In this document: in pieces, positions 1 to 7,199 of the stretch
How positions within the stretch are numbered: the first letter of the stretch is position 1
Layout: every line of letters starts with the position of its first letter
Origin: Planctomycetaceae bacterium
Lineage (GTDB): Bacteria; Planctomycetota; Phycisphaerae; Sedimentisphaerales; Anaerohalosphaeraceae
Assembly (NCBI GenBank): GCA_021372945.1
Contig: JAJFTK010000009.1
Span: 1 to 37,085, forward strand
Direction: 5' to 3'
DNA: 37,085 nt
Translations under genes and position numbers: made by a program
Notes under the pieces: model-generated
Seen by the model: only the letters and a program-made list of their open reading frames with translations
Told to the model about the DNA's origin: nothing
Database searches by the model: none

Positions 1-94
1 AAATACTCCAAATCATCAGTATCTTACTTTTCGAGAAAACCACGCTCAAACAAGCACTTACGGGAGATTATTCTAATTTTAAAGAGCAACAAAA

Positions 95-1153
95 CTATAA
101 CCAATTATCCTTGTTCGACTTATAATGGGACAGTACTGATATCAGTTTATAAATGTGCTTCAGGTCATAACCGCTAGTGATCAATTCATTTTGAAGATAG
201 GCCAGAACCTCCGGATGCACGGGCGGATTATCCCGCCGGATGTCATCCGGCTCATGGACCAGGCCCCTGCCCATCAGCCAATACCAGATACGGTTTACGG
301 CGGCTCGAGCAAACCAGGGGTTTTCCGGCGACACGAGCCAATCAGCAAACACCTGACGCGGATCTCTGGCCGGTCCGATCTGAACTTTGGTTTGGTCCGG
401 CAGGACCGCTTCAACGGCCTGGACGGGAGCAGGATTCAGAAAGACAATTTCCTCTTTCCATTCGGCAGTCTCTTTGAAAGCCAGTCTAGAAAAGAAGAAA
501 CCCATCTGCTCCTTCTGGTTTGCCGGCCAGCGTTCAAGACGAGTGCCCATAAATGTTAGTGCGACCGCCTGCGCCAAATCTCCAGGTTCACGGCCCTGAA
601 CGGCCCGATAGAAATTAACCTGCGGCGTACGGAAATTGCTTCCGCTGGAGGTCAGCAATTCGCGGGCAAACCGGTCATATCGTATATTTGACTGGATCGC
701 ATTGTGAATCCAGCGATGGTACGCCTGCACGGCATTGGGCCACAGATTGATGGGAAACTCCGACTTGACGCGGAGCACATCGCACCATTTGAGGGCCCAG
801 TAGTCGGCGTAATTATCGGATTTCAGCAATGTGTTCACAAGGGTTGATCGCTTGTCACCGCGAGGATTGCTGAGGAAACTGCGGGCCTGTTCGGCATCGG
901 GGACCGTGCCGGTCAGGTCAAGGTAAACCCGCCGGAGAAAGACCTCGTCTGCGCATAACGGAGCCGGCTGAAGATGCCGTGCCTTCCATTCAGCCATCGC
1001 AAGCTCGTCGAGTTTACTGGTGCACTTGAAGTCGGCGGCATTCTCAAATGCACTTGCGGCTTTGGCGGCACAGACGTTCAAACACAACCAAAACGCCACC
1101 GTAATAGCGAAAAATTGGCTACGTGCCCAGCTTATCTGTGCAAACCTTGTCAT
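95..1153 (-). CDS. DUF1549/DUF1553 domain secreted protein, C-terminally short
   Basis: 352 aa. Residues 1-32 form a signal peptide. Residues about 45-220 match DUF1549, including the hallmark DEVFLRRVYLDLTGTVPD. The segment from about residue 265 (DPRQVFADWLVSPENPWFAR, then AVNRIWYWLMGRGLVHEPDD) is the start of DUF1553. These proteins are abundant in Planctomycetota, usually 700-1000 aa, secreted, and of unknown biochemical role. Here DUF1553 stops about 75 residues in, and the family's next block (about 200 aa) is missing. The last residues (SHYKSNKDNWL) do not look like the family, and the 94 nt that follow are AT-rich with no continuation visible. It may be a truncated or decaying gene, or a natural short form. 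ATG start with a GAGA ribosome site 5 nt upstream. Divergent from the chorismatase-like gene. Confidence 0.8.
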   Translation of the reverse strand: MTRFAQISWARSQFFAITVAFWLCLNVCAAKAASAFENAADFKCTSKLDELAMAEWKARHLQPAPLCADEVFLRRVYLDLTGTVPDAEQARSFLSNPRGDKRSTLVNTLLKSDNYADYWALKWCDVLRVKSEFPINLWPNAVQAYHRWIHNAIQSNIRYDRFARELLTSSGSNFRTPQVNFYRAVQGREPGDLAQAVALTFMGTRLERWPANQKEQMGFFFSRLAFKETAEWKEEIVFLNPAPVQAVEAVLPDQTKVQIGPARDPRQVFADWLVSPENPWFARAAVNRIWYWLMGRGLVHEPDDIRRDNPPVHPEVLAYLQNELITSGYDLKHIYKLISVLSHYKSNKDNWL

Positions 1154-1349
1154 AATGTCTCAATTTAGGCCCTTCAACCAGCAAGTGCATCGTATGAGCC
1201 TGAAAGTAACAGCTCATTTGCCCCCGCCGCTATCTAATTGAAATAAACAATCCCAAATGCCGGGTTATTGCTCGGTTCGAAAACGGATTGTGCAATAAAC
1301 ATGGAGCCTGTTTCGTAATCTCGTTATACTATTTACGGTGGGTAAAACT

Positions 1350-2426
1350 ATGAGCCATTTACAGTTGATTCGTTCCGAAAACGCGTCGTTTCATGAGTAC
1401 TATGTCCGCGGATGTGCACCTGCACAGGAGATCGAGCAGGTATTTCAGCAGATATCCAAAATGTGCGTAACCCATGACGCAACAATGATTTATCTGCGTT
1501 TTTTCGTAAAAGAAACTGTTTTTCGGACCGTGCAGTCCTGCTGGCGCCGGTTTCCGGAAGCAGCCCGCGGCCCGGTAACATGGATTGTGCAGCCGGAAAA
1601 GGCGGGAATCCCTGATTTAAGTTTGCAGGGATACGCGGTGAACGCTCCGGATGTGCAGCCAATCTATGACCGGGGTAAAATCAGCGGCTTTCGCTTTGGC
1701 GACCATCATGCAAGCTGCCTGCACCTGAATGTGCATTCGCGGCCATCGGACCAGCCCGCCGATTCGGCATTTTCTGTTTTCGAAGGCATGCAGCGGCAAC
1801 TGCGTTTGGCAGGCAGCGATTTCTCGCATACCGTGCGGACCTGGCTGTTCGCTGATCGTATTCTGTCGTGGTATGGGCAATTGAACCAGGAAAGAGACCG
1901 TTTTTTCCAGCAGCATGGCATTTTCGACAAACTCGTGCCGGCCAGCACAGGCATCGGTGCGGCCAATCCATTGGGGGCCGCATTGACGGCAGAACTCCTG
2001 GCGATCGAGCCTGCGGATGGCAGGACAACTATTGAGAAGATCGCGTCACCCATGCAATGCGAGGCCCTGGATTATAGAAGTTCGTTCAGCCGGGCAATTC
2101 TCATAACCACTCCGAATCGCAAAAAGCTGTATATTTCAGGTACCGCAAGCATTGGCAGCGATGGAAGAACCGAGCACCTTAACGACTGTGCAAGGCAGAT
2201 AGAATTGACGATGCAGGTCATTGGAGCCCTGGCCAAGAGCGGCTCAATGACGTGGTCGGATAGTGTAGAGGCGATCGCCTATTTCAAAGATAGCCGGGAT
2301 TTTGCCTTGTTTGATGAGTATTGCGCGAAGTACGGGCTTGATCTGCCGCACATCAAGATCGAAGCGGATATTTGCCGCAGTGAGCTGCTGTTTGAATTAG
2401 AATTGACCCTCTCAGCAGCAATCTAA
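1350..2426 (+). CDS. Chorismatase-like protein (FkbO/Hyg5/XanB2, Rid-fold family)
   Basis: 358 aa from ATG 1350. A GTG at 1338 would add four residues, but GGTGGG lies 7 nt before 1350. The segment TWLFADRILSWYGQLNQERD followed by an RDRFF-type motif, then PASTGIGAANPLGAAL, and the C-terminal ADICRSELLFELE block are hallmarks of the chorismatase family, often annotated as pteridine-dependent deoxygenase-like or Rid-family. Known members hydrolyse chorismate to dihydroxy-cyclohexadiene carboxylate or hydroxybenzoates with no metal or cofactor, and have two Rid-like halves. The length fits the short FkbO/Hyg5 class. No other aromatic or natural-product gene is nearby, so the actual substrate is open. 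It is transcribed away from the DUF1549 gene and toward the ten-gene operon. Confidence 0.7.
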   Translation: MSHLQLIRSENASFHEYYVRGCAPAQEIEQVFQQISKMCVTHDATMIYLRFFVKETVFRTVQSCWRRFPEAARGPVTWIVQPEKAGIPDLSLQGYAVNAPDVQPIYDRGKISGFRFGDHHASCLHLNVHSRPSDQPADSAFSVFEGMQRQLRLAGSDFSHTVRTWLFADRILSWYGQLNQERDRFFQQHGIFDKLVPASTGIGAANPLGAALTAELLAIEPADGRTTIEKIASPMQCEALDYRSSFSRAILITTPNRKKLYISGTASIGSDGRTEHLNDCARQIELTMQVIGALAKSGSMTWSDSVEAIAYFKDSRDFALFDEYCAKYGLDLPHIKIEADICRSELLFELELTLSAAI

Positions 2427-2428
2427 TC

Positions 2429-2617
2429 TCTGGCCTCGACTGCTGCAACGGCGCGCCGGTCGACCCCAATTATCTCGAAGGCGGCTTCTGGTCGTTTACA
2501 GCGCCGGTCGTTCCCGCGGATGAGCCTGTGAACGTTCGTGTATTCTCGACCGAACCGACGGTGTTTACCGTCAATTTCAGCAGCTTCTACCGGGTAGAAA
2601 CAGAAAAACATCATTAA
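2429..2617 (+). pseudogene. Coding-like C-terminal fragment without a start
   Basis: Just after the chorismatase stop, a different plus frame is open to a TAA at 2615-2617. It reads as plausible protein (for example DPNYLEGGFWSFTAPVVPAD, then NVRVFSTEPTVFTVNFSSF), and most third positions are C or G. There is no start codon or ribosome site of its own, and the frame runs back into the chorismatase in the wrong phase. I read it as the remnant 3' end of a lost gene, possibly a secreted beta-rich protein. I cannot name the family. Confidence 0.35.
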
Positions 2618-2633
2618 CTCCCAAGAGATCAAA

Positions 2634-2654
2634 ACCGCCGGAGAACCCGGCGGT
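2634..2654 (-). terminator. Hairpin at the end of the ten-gene operon
   Basis: Perfect 8-bp inverted repeat ACCGCCGG / CCGGCGGT with a 5-nt loop, 53 nt beyond the stop of the last gene (rhomboid, 2708). Read on the minus strand it is followed by TTTGATCTCTT, a modest T-rich tract. The position favours termination of the minus-strand operon. The weak T tract keeps confidence moderate. Confidence 0.5.
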
Positions 2655-2707
2655 CAGGCGGCAATAGATTAAATCGGATGCGCCTCAGCGAACCTGATAT
2701 TACGCGG

Positions 2708-3619
2708 TTACGATGGAGTTGTATTGACGGTTCGAATGATACGGCCGCAGGTGCCGCATTTGGCATTACTGTCTTCCATCCCTAATGAAATAACATTACC
2801 GCACTGACATAGGATTTTAACAGTCTCATTAGCTGGACTCAATTTGGTCTTTATGGCTTGCTCCTTCTGCTCCATCTGCTTATTCCTCTTCTCCTGTTCG
2901 TTTTCCTCAGAAGCACTGTGTTTTCTTCTGTCGCTCCAGGACTGTTTCCATGCTAGTTCTTCCCCCGATTTCTCCCCCCTGATCCACTGCCACAAAGTCC
3001 TATCCCCAACTCCGCTTGGCAAGAGATGCAGTCTCAAAAGTGTGGACGCGGCGATAATGCCTGCCAGAAAAGACACAGGATGCAGTAACGCCGCCGCACC
3101 CCAGCCCAATCCTAAACAAAAAAGCAGATCAGTAACCAGCCATAGGATCACGGACGTGAGGCCGGTGACGGTGAACGTTCTAAAGGGAGGCAGGAGAATA
3201 AAAAAATCGACGCTGTTGAGCGGGAAAAAAACCACGAACGCCCCGGCGAGAAACTGGACGGTCCAGCTCAGTCCCCAGATCGCCGCATCGTACCCAAGAA
3301 CTTCCATTTGACGATAAACTCCCGCGCCCAAAACAGCCATAATAAACAACATGCTTAGGTACAGCAGATTTCCTGTTCGGGAACAAATTGCGCGTCCGAG
3401 GGTCCACAAATATAACACGCTTATGCTCATGTGCATTAAGATAATCAGCTCTCCAAGCTCGACCAAATTGACAAAAAGGATCCGATGCGCGTCAGGGATC
3501 GCCTCACGCACGATCAGATAGAAAGAACTTGCGACAAGGACAGGAAACATGATATACGCTGTCCATGGGCGGTAATCAACGCAGTGGTCGCTGTTATAAG
3601 GCAGGATCATACGCTGCAT
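2708..3619 (-). CDS. Rhomboid-family intramembrane protease with C-terminal zinc ribbon
   Basis: 303 aa, last gene of the operon. About six hydrophobic segments lie between residues 22 and 200. The rhomboid pattern is visible: HMSISVLYLWTLGRAI (His63, equivalent to the TM2 HxxxN region with Ser at the Asn position), GLSWTVQFLAGAFVVFFP (Ser118 at the catalytic GxS position) and HPVSFLAGIIA (His180 at the catalytic His position). The Ser-His dyad therefore seems present although the classical GASG has become GLSW. A charged linker (about 205-262) leads to a zinc ribbon with Cys271, 273, 288 and 291. The fold assignment is fairly secure and protease activity is inferred. It lies 12 nt after the PilT-like gene. 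The ATG at 3619 is the first; another at codon 4 is possible. Confidence 0.65.
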   Translation of the reverse strand: MQRMILPYNSDHCVDYRPWTAYIMFPVLVASSFYLIVREAIPDAHRILFVNLVELGELIILMHMSISVLYLWTLGRAICSRTGNLLYLSMLFIMAVLGAGVYRQMEVLGYDAAIWGLSWTVQFLAGAFVVFFPLNSVDFFILLPPFRTFTVTGLTSVILWLVTDLLFCLGLGWGAAALLHPVSFLAGIIAASTLLRLHLLPSGVGDRTLWQWIRGEKSGEELAWKQSWSDRRKHSASEENEQEKRNKQMEQKEQAIKTKLSPANETVKILCQCGNVISLGMEDSNAKCGTCGRIIRTVNTTPS

Positions 3620-3631
3620 GGCCCCATGGGA

Positions 3632-4726
3632 TTAAGTGCTTTTATCGGAATCGCCGGAAACCTCGAATATCTGCTGGCGCATGTGAGACGGATTGGACGA
3701 GTGATTGATGGCCGCTTCATAGGTAATCTCACCCGCCTGGTAGAGATCGTACAAAGAATCATCCATGGTATGCATCCCTTTCTTGCGGCCGGTCTGGATC
3801 ACCGACACAAGCTGATGAAATTCATGTTCGCGGATATGCCGCTGCGCGGGCGATTCCACAAGCAGAAACTCCGTCGCAAGGGCGCGGCTTTTCTTGTTCG
3901 CCGTCGGGATCAACCGCTGCGCCAAAACGCCTTTAAGGCAGTTGGCAAGCTGCGCAATGATCTGCGGCTGCTGGGTATCCGGGAAAATAGATACAATGCG
4001 TTCGATCGTCTGGAACGTATTGGGCGTGTGGCACGTCGCGATCACCAAATGGCCGGTTTCAGCCGCCGTCAGGGCCGTCGCGGTCGTATCCAGGTCGCGC
4101 ATTTCACCAATGCAAATCACATCCGGGTCCTGCCTCAAAACGTGGATGAGTGCGCTGCCGAACGTCTTGACATCCGTATAGAGTTCCTGCTGCACGATGA
4201 TGGCCTTCTTCTGGGAATGCACATATTCAACCGGATCCTCGACAGTGATGATCTTACAGCGGCGTTCGCTGTTGATCAGGTCGATCATGTAATTCAGCGT
4301 GGTTGTTTTGCCGCTTCCCGTCGGCCCCGTTACCAGGACCAGACCGCTGGCAAGGCGTGTCAGGTCCTCGATAGCCTCCGGCAAGCCCAGTTCCTCGCGC
4401 GTTCGGATCCTGTCCGTCACGGGCCTCAATGCCATCTCGGGATTATGCGACTGGTAATAAATGGAGACGCGGAATCTGCCGTATGTTTCTTCAAAGACAC
4501 TACAGCAGATCTGCCAATCTCTTTCAAAGACCTTAATCTGCTCCTCGTTGAGCAGGCTGTAGCACATCCGGCGCGTATCGTCCCTTGAAAGCGGCGGCGA
4601 ATCCGCCAAAATGACCTCGCCATTGATGCGAAAAAGCGGAGGCAGCCCAGCGACGATATGGATGTCCGAGGCGTTTGCGCGACGCGCAAGACACAGGATG
4701 CGCTGCATTTCCAACGTAATCTTCAT
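3632..4726 (-). CDS. PilT-like secretion/twitching ATPase (GspE/PilT family)
   Basis: 364 aa, the usual PilT length. The N-terminal PAS-like half contains ASDIHIVAGLPPLFRINGEV. Walker A is GPTGSGKT (134-141), the Asp box is ITVEDPVEYVH, Walker B is DPDVICIGEMRD, and the His box is ATCHTPN. The C-terminal region (HIREHEFHQLVSVIQTGRKK, then GMHTMDDSL) matches the PilT AIRNLIRE zone in degenerate form. PilT ATPases form hexamers under the inner membrane and depolymerise type IV pili. No pilin, PilB or PilC gene is adjacent. Its ATG overlaps the TPR gene stop (ATGA), implying translational coupling. Here it may power or regulate the membrane complex encoded by the operon rather than a classical pilus. 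Confidence 0.9.
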   Translation of the reverse strand: MKITLEMQRILCLARRANASDIHIVAGLPPLFRINGEVILADSPPLSRDDTRRMCYSLLNEEQIKVFERDWQICCSVFEETYGRFRVSIYYQSHNPEMALRPVTDRIRTREELGLPEAIEDLTRLASGLVLVTGPTGSGKTTTLNYMIDLINSERRCKIITVEDPVEYVHSQKKAIIVQQELYTDVKTFGSALIHVLRQDPDVICIGEMRDLDTTATALTAAETGHLVIATCHTPNTFQTIERIVSIFPDTQQPQIIAQLANCLKGVLAQRLIPTANKKSRALATEFLLVESPAQRHIREHEFHQLVSVIQTGRKKGMHTMDDSLYDLYQAGEITYEAAINHSSNPSHMRQQIFEVSGDSDKST

Positions 4727-5493
4727 CTGAGCCCCAATCGAACCATCAGTTTACGAAAGAACCCCGCCTTTTGAGCGGCCTGCAGAAGCTCGTTGGCATC
4801 CAGGTAGTGAGGATGCAGGTGCAGGCACTGCTCTAATGAAGTAACCGCTTGTGAAAAACCCAGCCGCTGCTGGCAAAACCCCAGTTCGTACCACGCCATG
4901 GGCGACTTTGGGAACAGCCGAACGGCCGCTTCGAGGTACTCGCAGGCCGGCGCAAAATGCCGGTATTGCCTCAGCAGCCGGCCGGCCTCCAGGCGGATCA
5001 AATCCGATTGCTCTCCCGCCGTCGCCAGCGCCTTGCTCAGGCAGTCCTGTGCAATGCGTTTCTTGCCATGGAGCAGCAATTCCGCCCTGCCCAGCCAGAC
5101 GCGCGGACCGGCGTTCGATTTGGAAATGGCATTATCCGAGTACGCCTTCGCTTTCTCGAGTTTCGCGTCGCGCAGACAGGCCACGGACTTGGCCGCCAGG
5201 AGTTCCGGGTGTTCCGGGAACATCTCCATCGCCTTGTCCGCCCACGTCAGCGCCTCCGGGTATTCGCCCAGCTCGATCAGCATCCGAACCTGCCCAGCCC
5301 AGCCCTCGAACAGACTGCTGTTGACCTCGAGCGCCCTGGAATAGTTGCGTAACGCCAGTTCAAAGTCTCCATGGAGAAAGCACAAAACCGCACGGTTGAC
5401 AAAGTAGCCTTCGTCGCGAACCGATTCCCCCTTGCCGGACGGATCCGGCGGACGCGAACTGTCATCGAATTCAAGATGTGTAAAACGTTTCAT
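4723..5493 (-). CDS. TPR-repeat protein
   Basis: 256 aa from ATG 5493, chosen because it overlaps the preceding stop as ATGA, like the next junction. A start at 5529 would add 12 residues. About six tetratricopeptide repeats fill the protein, for example NRAVLCFLHGDFELALRNYS, GWAGQVRMLIELGEYPEAL and AWYELGFCQQRLGFSQAVTS. There is no signal peptide or membrane segment, so it is probably a cytoplasmic scaffold. TPR proteins bind partner proteins, and the position between the signal-peptidase-like membrane protein and the PilT-like ATPase suggests an adaptor in the same complex. The specific role is unknown. Confidence 0.8.
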   Translation of the reverse strand: MKRFTHLEFDDSSRPPDPSGKGESVRDEGYFVNRAVLCFLHGDFELALRNYSRALEVNSSLFEGWAGQVRMLIELGEYPEALTWADKAMEMFPEHPELLAAKSVACLRDAKLEKAKAYSDNAISKSNAGPRVWLGRAELLLHGKKRIAQDCLSKALATAGEQSDLIRLEAGRLLRQYRHFAPACEYLEAAVRLFPKSPMAWYELGFCQQRLGFSQAVTSLEQCLHLHPHYLDANELLQAAQKAGFFRKLMVRLGLR

Positions 5494-6494
5494 TCTGCGA
5501 TAAACCCGCGCCGACGAAGCGGTATCCATCTCATGAAGGCCTTTGCCTCTATCCTGTTCCGGACGACGATGCAGACACTCGCCGCTTGCTGACTATTATA
5601 ACCGGTTCCGCGGAACTCGGCATTAATAAAATAGGAATCTTCGGGAACAACCGTCCTGAATTTCAGCTTCGTGAGCCACACGGGAATTGGATATTGCTCG
5701 GTATCAAGAAAGTTGCCGTTCACGGTCCATGAACCGTCATTGACATCAACCACCTCGCCGGGCAGCGCTACGACCTGCACGTAGACGGGAGTTGACCGCC
5801 GATTGTGCCCTCCGAGCGTGGACAGGGGAGTCAGTACATAGCTGCCTCGCGCCAGTCCGTTGGGGTCGATGTCGGTACGGCCCAGCAGCAAGTCCCCTCG
5901 ATGTACCTGCACGGCCGGGACGTGGCTGGCCGAAAACCCAGGCCGCATGTTGAAAAAAATAACGCGACCCAGTACCTGGTAGGAAATATAGAAGATGACC
6001 AGGAAAGCCAGGTAATAACCCACTCGCACCCGCAGCGAATCATACTCCTTCAGAACGGCGCTGTGCAGCGCAATCCACACATGAACGCCGACGGCCGCAC
6101 CGAGCAGTATCTGTCCCAAGGTGGAGCCGAATAGAAATAATCCGCCCAGCAAAAGCACAAGCCATGCGAGTACCCACCAGCGAATCGAGAAGAACCGCCG
6201 TTGAATGATATGGGCGAAGCCCGGTATAAATGAGAGCACGGCTCCGAAAAAACTAACCCTGGACGCCTTGCGGAGCCATTCAGGGAAGATGTGAAATCGA
6301 TGCTCCTCGTCCGACCATGCCGCCGCAGGCACCGTCTGCCGCAGGCTGCGCATGATATGCCGCACCGGTTTTTTCCATCGCGACATGCGCGGCGGATGCA
6401 CTTCGACAGCCGCGGGCGCCTGCAGAACCGACCCGCAGCGCATGCATTTGGTCAGTCCCGGCATGTTTTCGAATTCGCATTGCAGACAGCGCAT
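5490..6494 (-). CDS. Zinc-ribbon membrane protein with degenerate signal peptidase I-like domain
   Basis: 334 aa. An N-terminal zinc ribbon has CxxC pairs at residues 3/6 and 17/20. Three to four membrane segments lie between about 80 and 180. The C-terminal domain (about 185-325) resembles the S26 signal peptidase I beta-fold: HRGDLLLGRTDIDPNGLARG, VVALPGEVVDVNDGSWTVNG (compare the family's RVIGLPGD...VNG) and VPEDSYFINAEF (compare VPEGHYFVMGDN). The residue where the catalytic Lys is expected, before the LPGE segment, is Gln (YVQVVALPGE), and no SMxPT serine motif is apparent, so it is probably not an active peptidase. A TAGGA ribosome site overlaps the DUF2997 stop. The stop overlaps the TPR gene by 4 nt. 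The assignment is by motif only. Confidence 0.6.
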   Translation of the reverse strand: MRCLQCEFENMPGLTKCMRCGSVLQAPAAVEVHPPRMSRWKKPVRHIMRSLRQTVPAAAWSDEEHRFHIFPEWLRKASRVSFFGAVLSFIPGFAHIIQRRFFSIRWWVLAWLVLLLGGLFLFGSTLGQILLGAAVGVHVWIALHSAVLKEYDSLRVRVGYYLAFLVIFYISYQVLGRVIFFNMRPGFSASHVPAVQVHRGDLLLGRTDIDPNGLARGSYVLTPLSTLGGHNRRSTPVYVQVVALPGEVVDVNDGSWTVNGNFLDTEQYPIPVWLTKLKFRTVVPEDSYFINAEFRGTGYNSQQAASVCIVVRNRIEAKAFMRWIPLRRRGFIAE

Positions 6495-6501
6495 GGCATT
6501 C

Positions 6502-6714
6502 CTACAGGCTTTCTTTCAGTTCCTGCTGCAGCTTGATGCGGGCTTTCTCGTCCGGCTCGTAATATTCGCTGGTCAGCTTCTGGTCCTTCACGGTCCCAAT
6601 GAGCTGCGTCAGCCATTTGGCGTAATCCATGCAGCTTTTGCCCTTGGCGCCCTTGATGTGAACCCGAACCTCGCCGGTCTTTGAAATCGTGATTTCGATA
6701 TCGTGCTGTGCCAT
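6502..6714 (-). CDS. DUF2997 family small protein
   Basis: 70 aa from ATG 6714, which sits 1 nt after the DUF1257 stop. An upstream start would overlap that gene and add residues foreign to the family. The sequence (MAQHDIEITISKTGEVRVHI, then KGAKGKSCMDYAKWLTQLIG) fits DUF2997: a short beta-hairpin start with TGEV followed by a helix with a conserved Cys. DUF2997 genes commonly neighbour DUF1257 and AAA+ (Ycf46-like) genes in cyanobacteria and other bacteria. Their function is not established. It probably binds the DUF1257 or AAA+ partner. Confidence 0.8.
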   Translation of the reverse strand: MAQHDIEITISKTGEVRVHIKGAKGKSCMDYAKWLTQLIGTVKDQKLTSEYYEPDEKARIKLQQELKESL

Positions 6715-6715
6715 A

Positions 6716-7186
6716 TCAATCCGTCCATCTCCTGACATGAACGCGGATCGTCCCATCTTTGGCGACATCCTCGTTGATCACCTGGAAATCCTTATTCTTC
6801 AGCTCGGTTATCGTTCGATGGTAAACAAAGCACTGGGTTAACTTCTGCATGAATTCTTCCGCGAACTGTTTCAGTTCCGTCTTGCTGTATCCTTTTCCCT
6901 CGGCGCACACCTTGCAATGTCCGCGCTCATCGCGGCGCACCCGCAGAGTGATGCCGTCTTTCGTCAGCACCATCTCTTTGCCGGAGGCCACCTGCGAGGC
7001 AAGCACCTGGCTGTTTTCCAATTCAACTTCTACGACCTGCTCGTTTGTCACCTCGGATTCCTGCAATTCCTCTTTGACTTTTTCACTGACGTTCAAACCC
7101 AGGCCGACGGCCGCCGCCATAACGGCCGCCGAGATCGCCGGCCAGCTCCCGATGATAAGGGGCGCTAAAATAATGACTGTGCTCAT
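6716..7186 (-). CDS. DUF1257 (Ycf35-like) protein with N-terminal membrane segment
   Basis: 156 aa. Residues 3-32 are strongly hydrophobic (STVIILAPLIIGSWPAISAA onward), a likely membrane anchor. The middle part is acidic. The C-terminal half (KQFAEEFMQKLTQCFVYHRT, then ITELKNKDFQVINEDVAKDG and TIRVHVRRW) matches the DUF1257 core, in which YHR...EL...GF and a terminal RRW are typical. Ycf35/DUF1257 is found in cyanobacteria, algal plastids and some other bacteria, and its function is poorly known. It lies 13 nt behind the AAA+ ATPase with a GAGG ribosome site, and 1 nt before DUF2997. The trio is a recurrent neighbourhood, so a physical complex is plausible. Confidence 0.75.
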   Translation of the reverse strand: MSTVIILAPLIIGSWPAISAAVMAAAVGLGLNVSEKVKEELQESEVTNEQVVEVELENSQVLASQVASGKEMVLTKDGITLRVRRDERGHCKVCAEGKGYSKTELKQFAEEFMQKLTQCFVYHRTITELKNKDFQVINEDVAKDGTIRVHVRRWTD

Positions 7187-7199
7187 GATAGGTCCTCGA

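Noticed and set aside
2423..2632. Small minus frame after the operon hairpin
   Set aside because: Starts at TTG with no ribosome site, and the plus strand of the same DNA reads as the better coding remnant.
3485..4588. Long plus-strand open frame (367 codons) opposite the PilT-like and rhomboid genes
   Set aside because: Antisense to strongly conserved PilT motifs; its composition is Arg/His rich with no recognisable domain. It is a shadow frame of GC-rich coding DNA.
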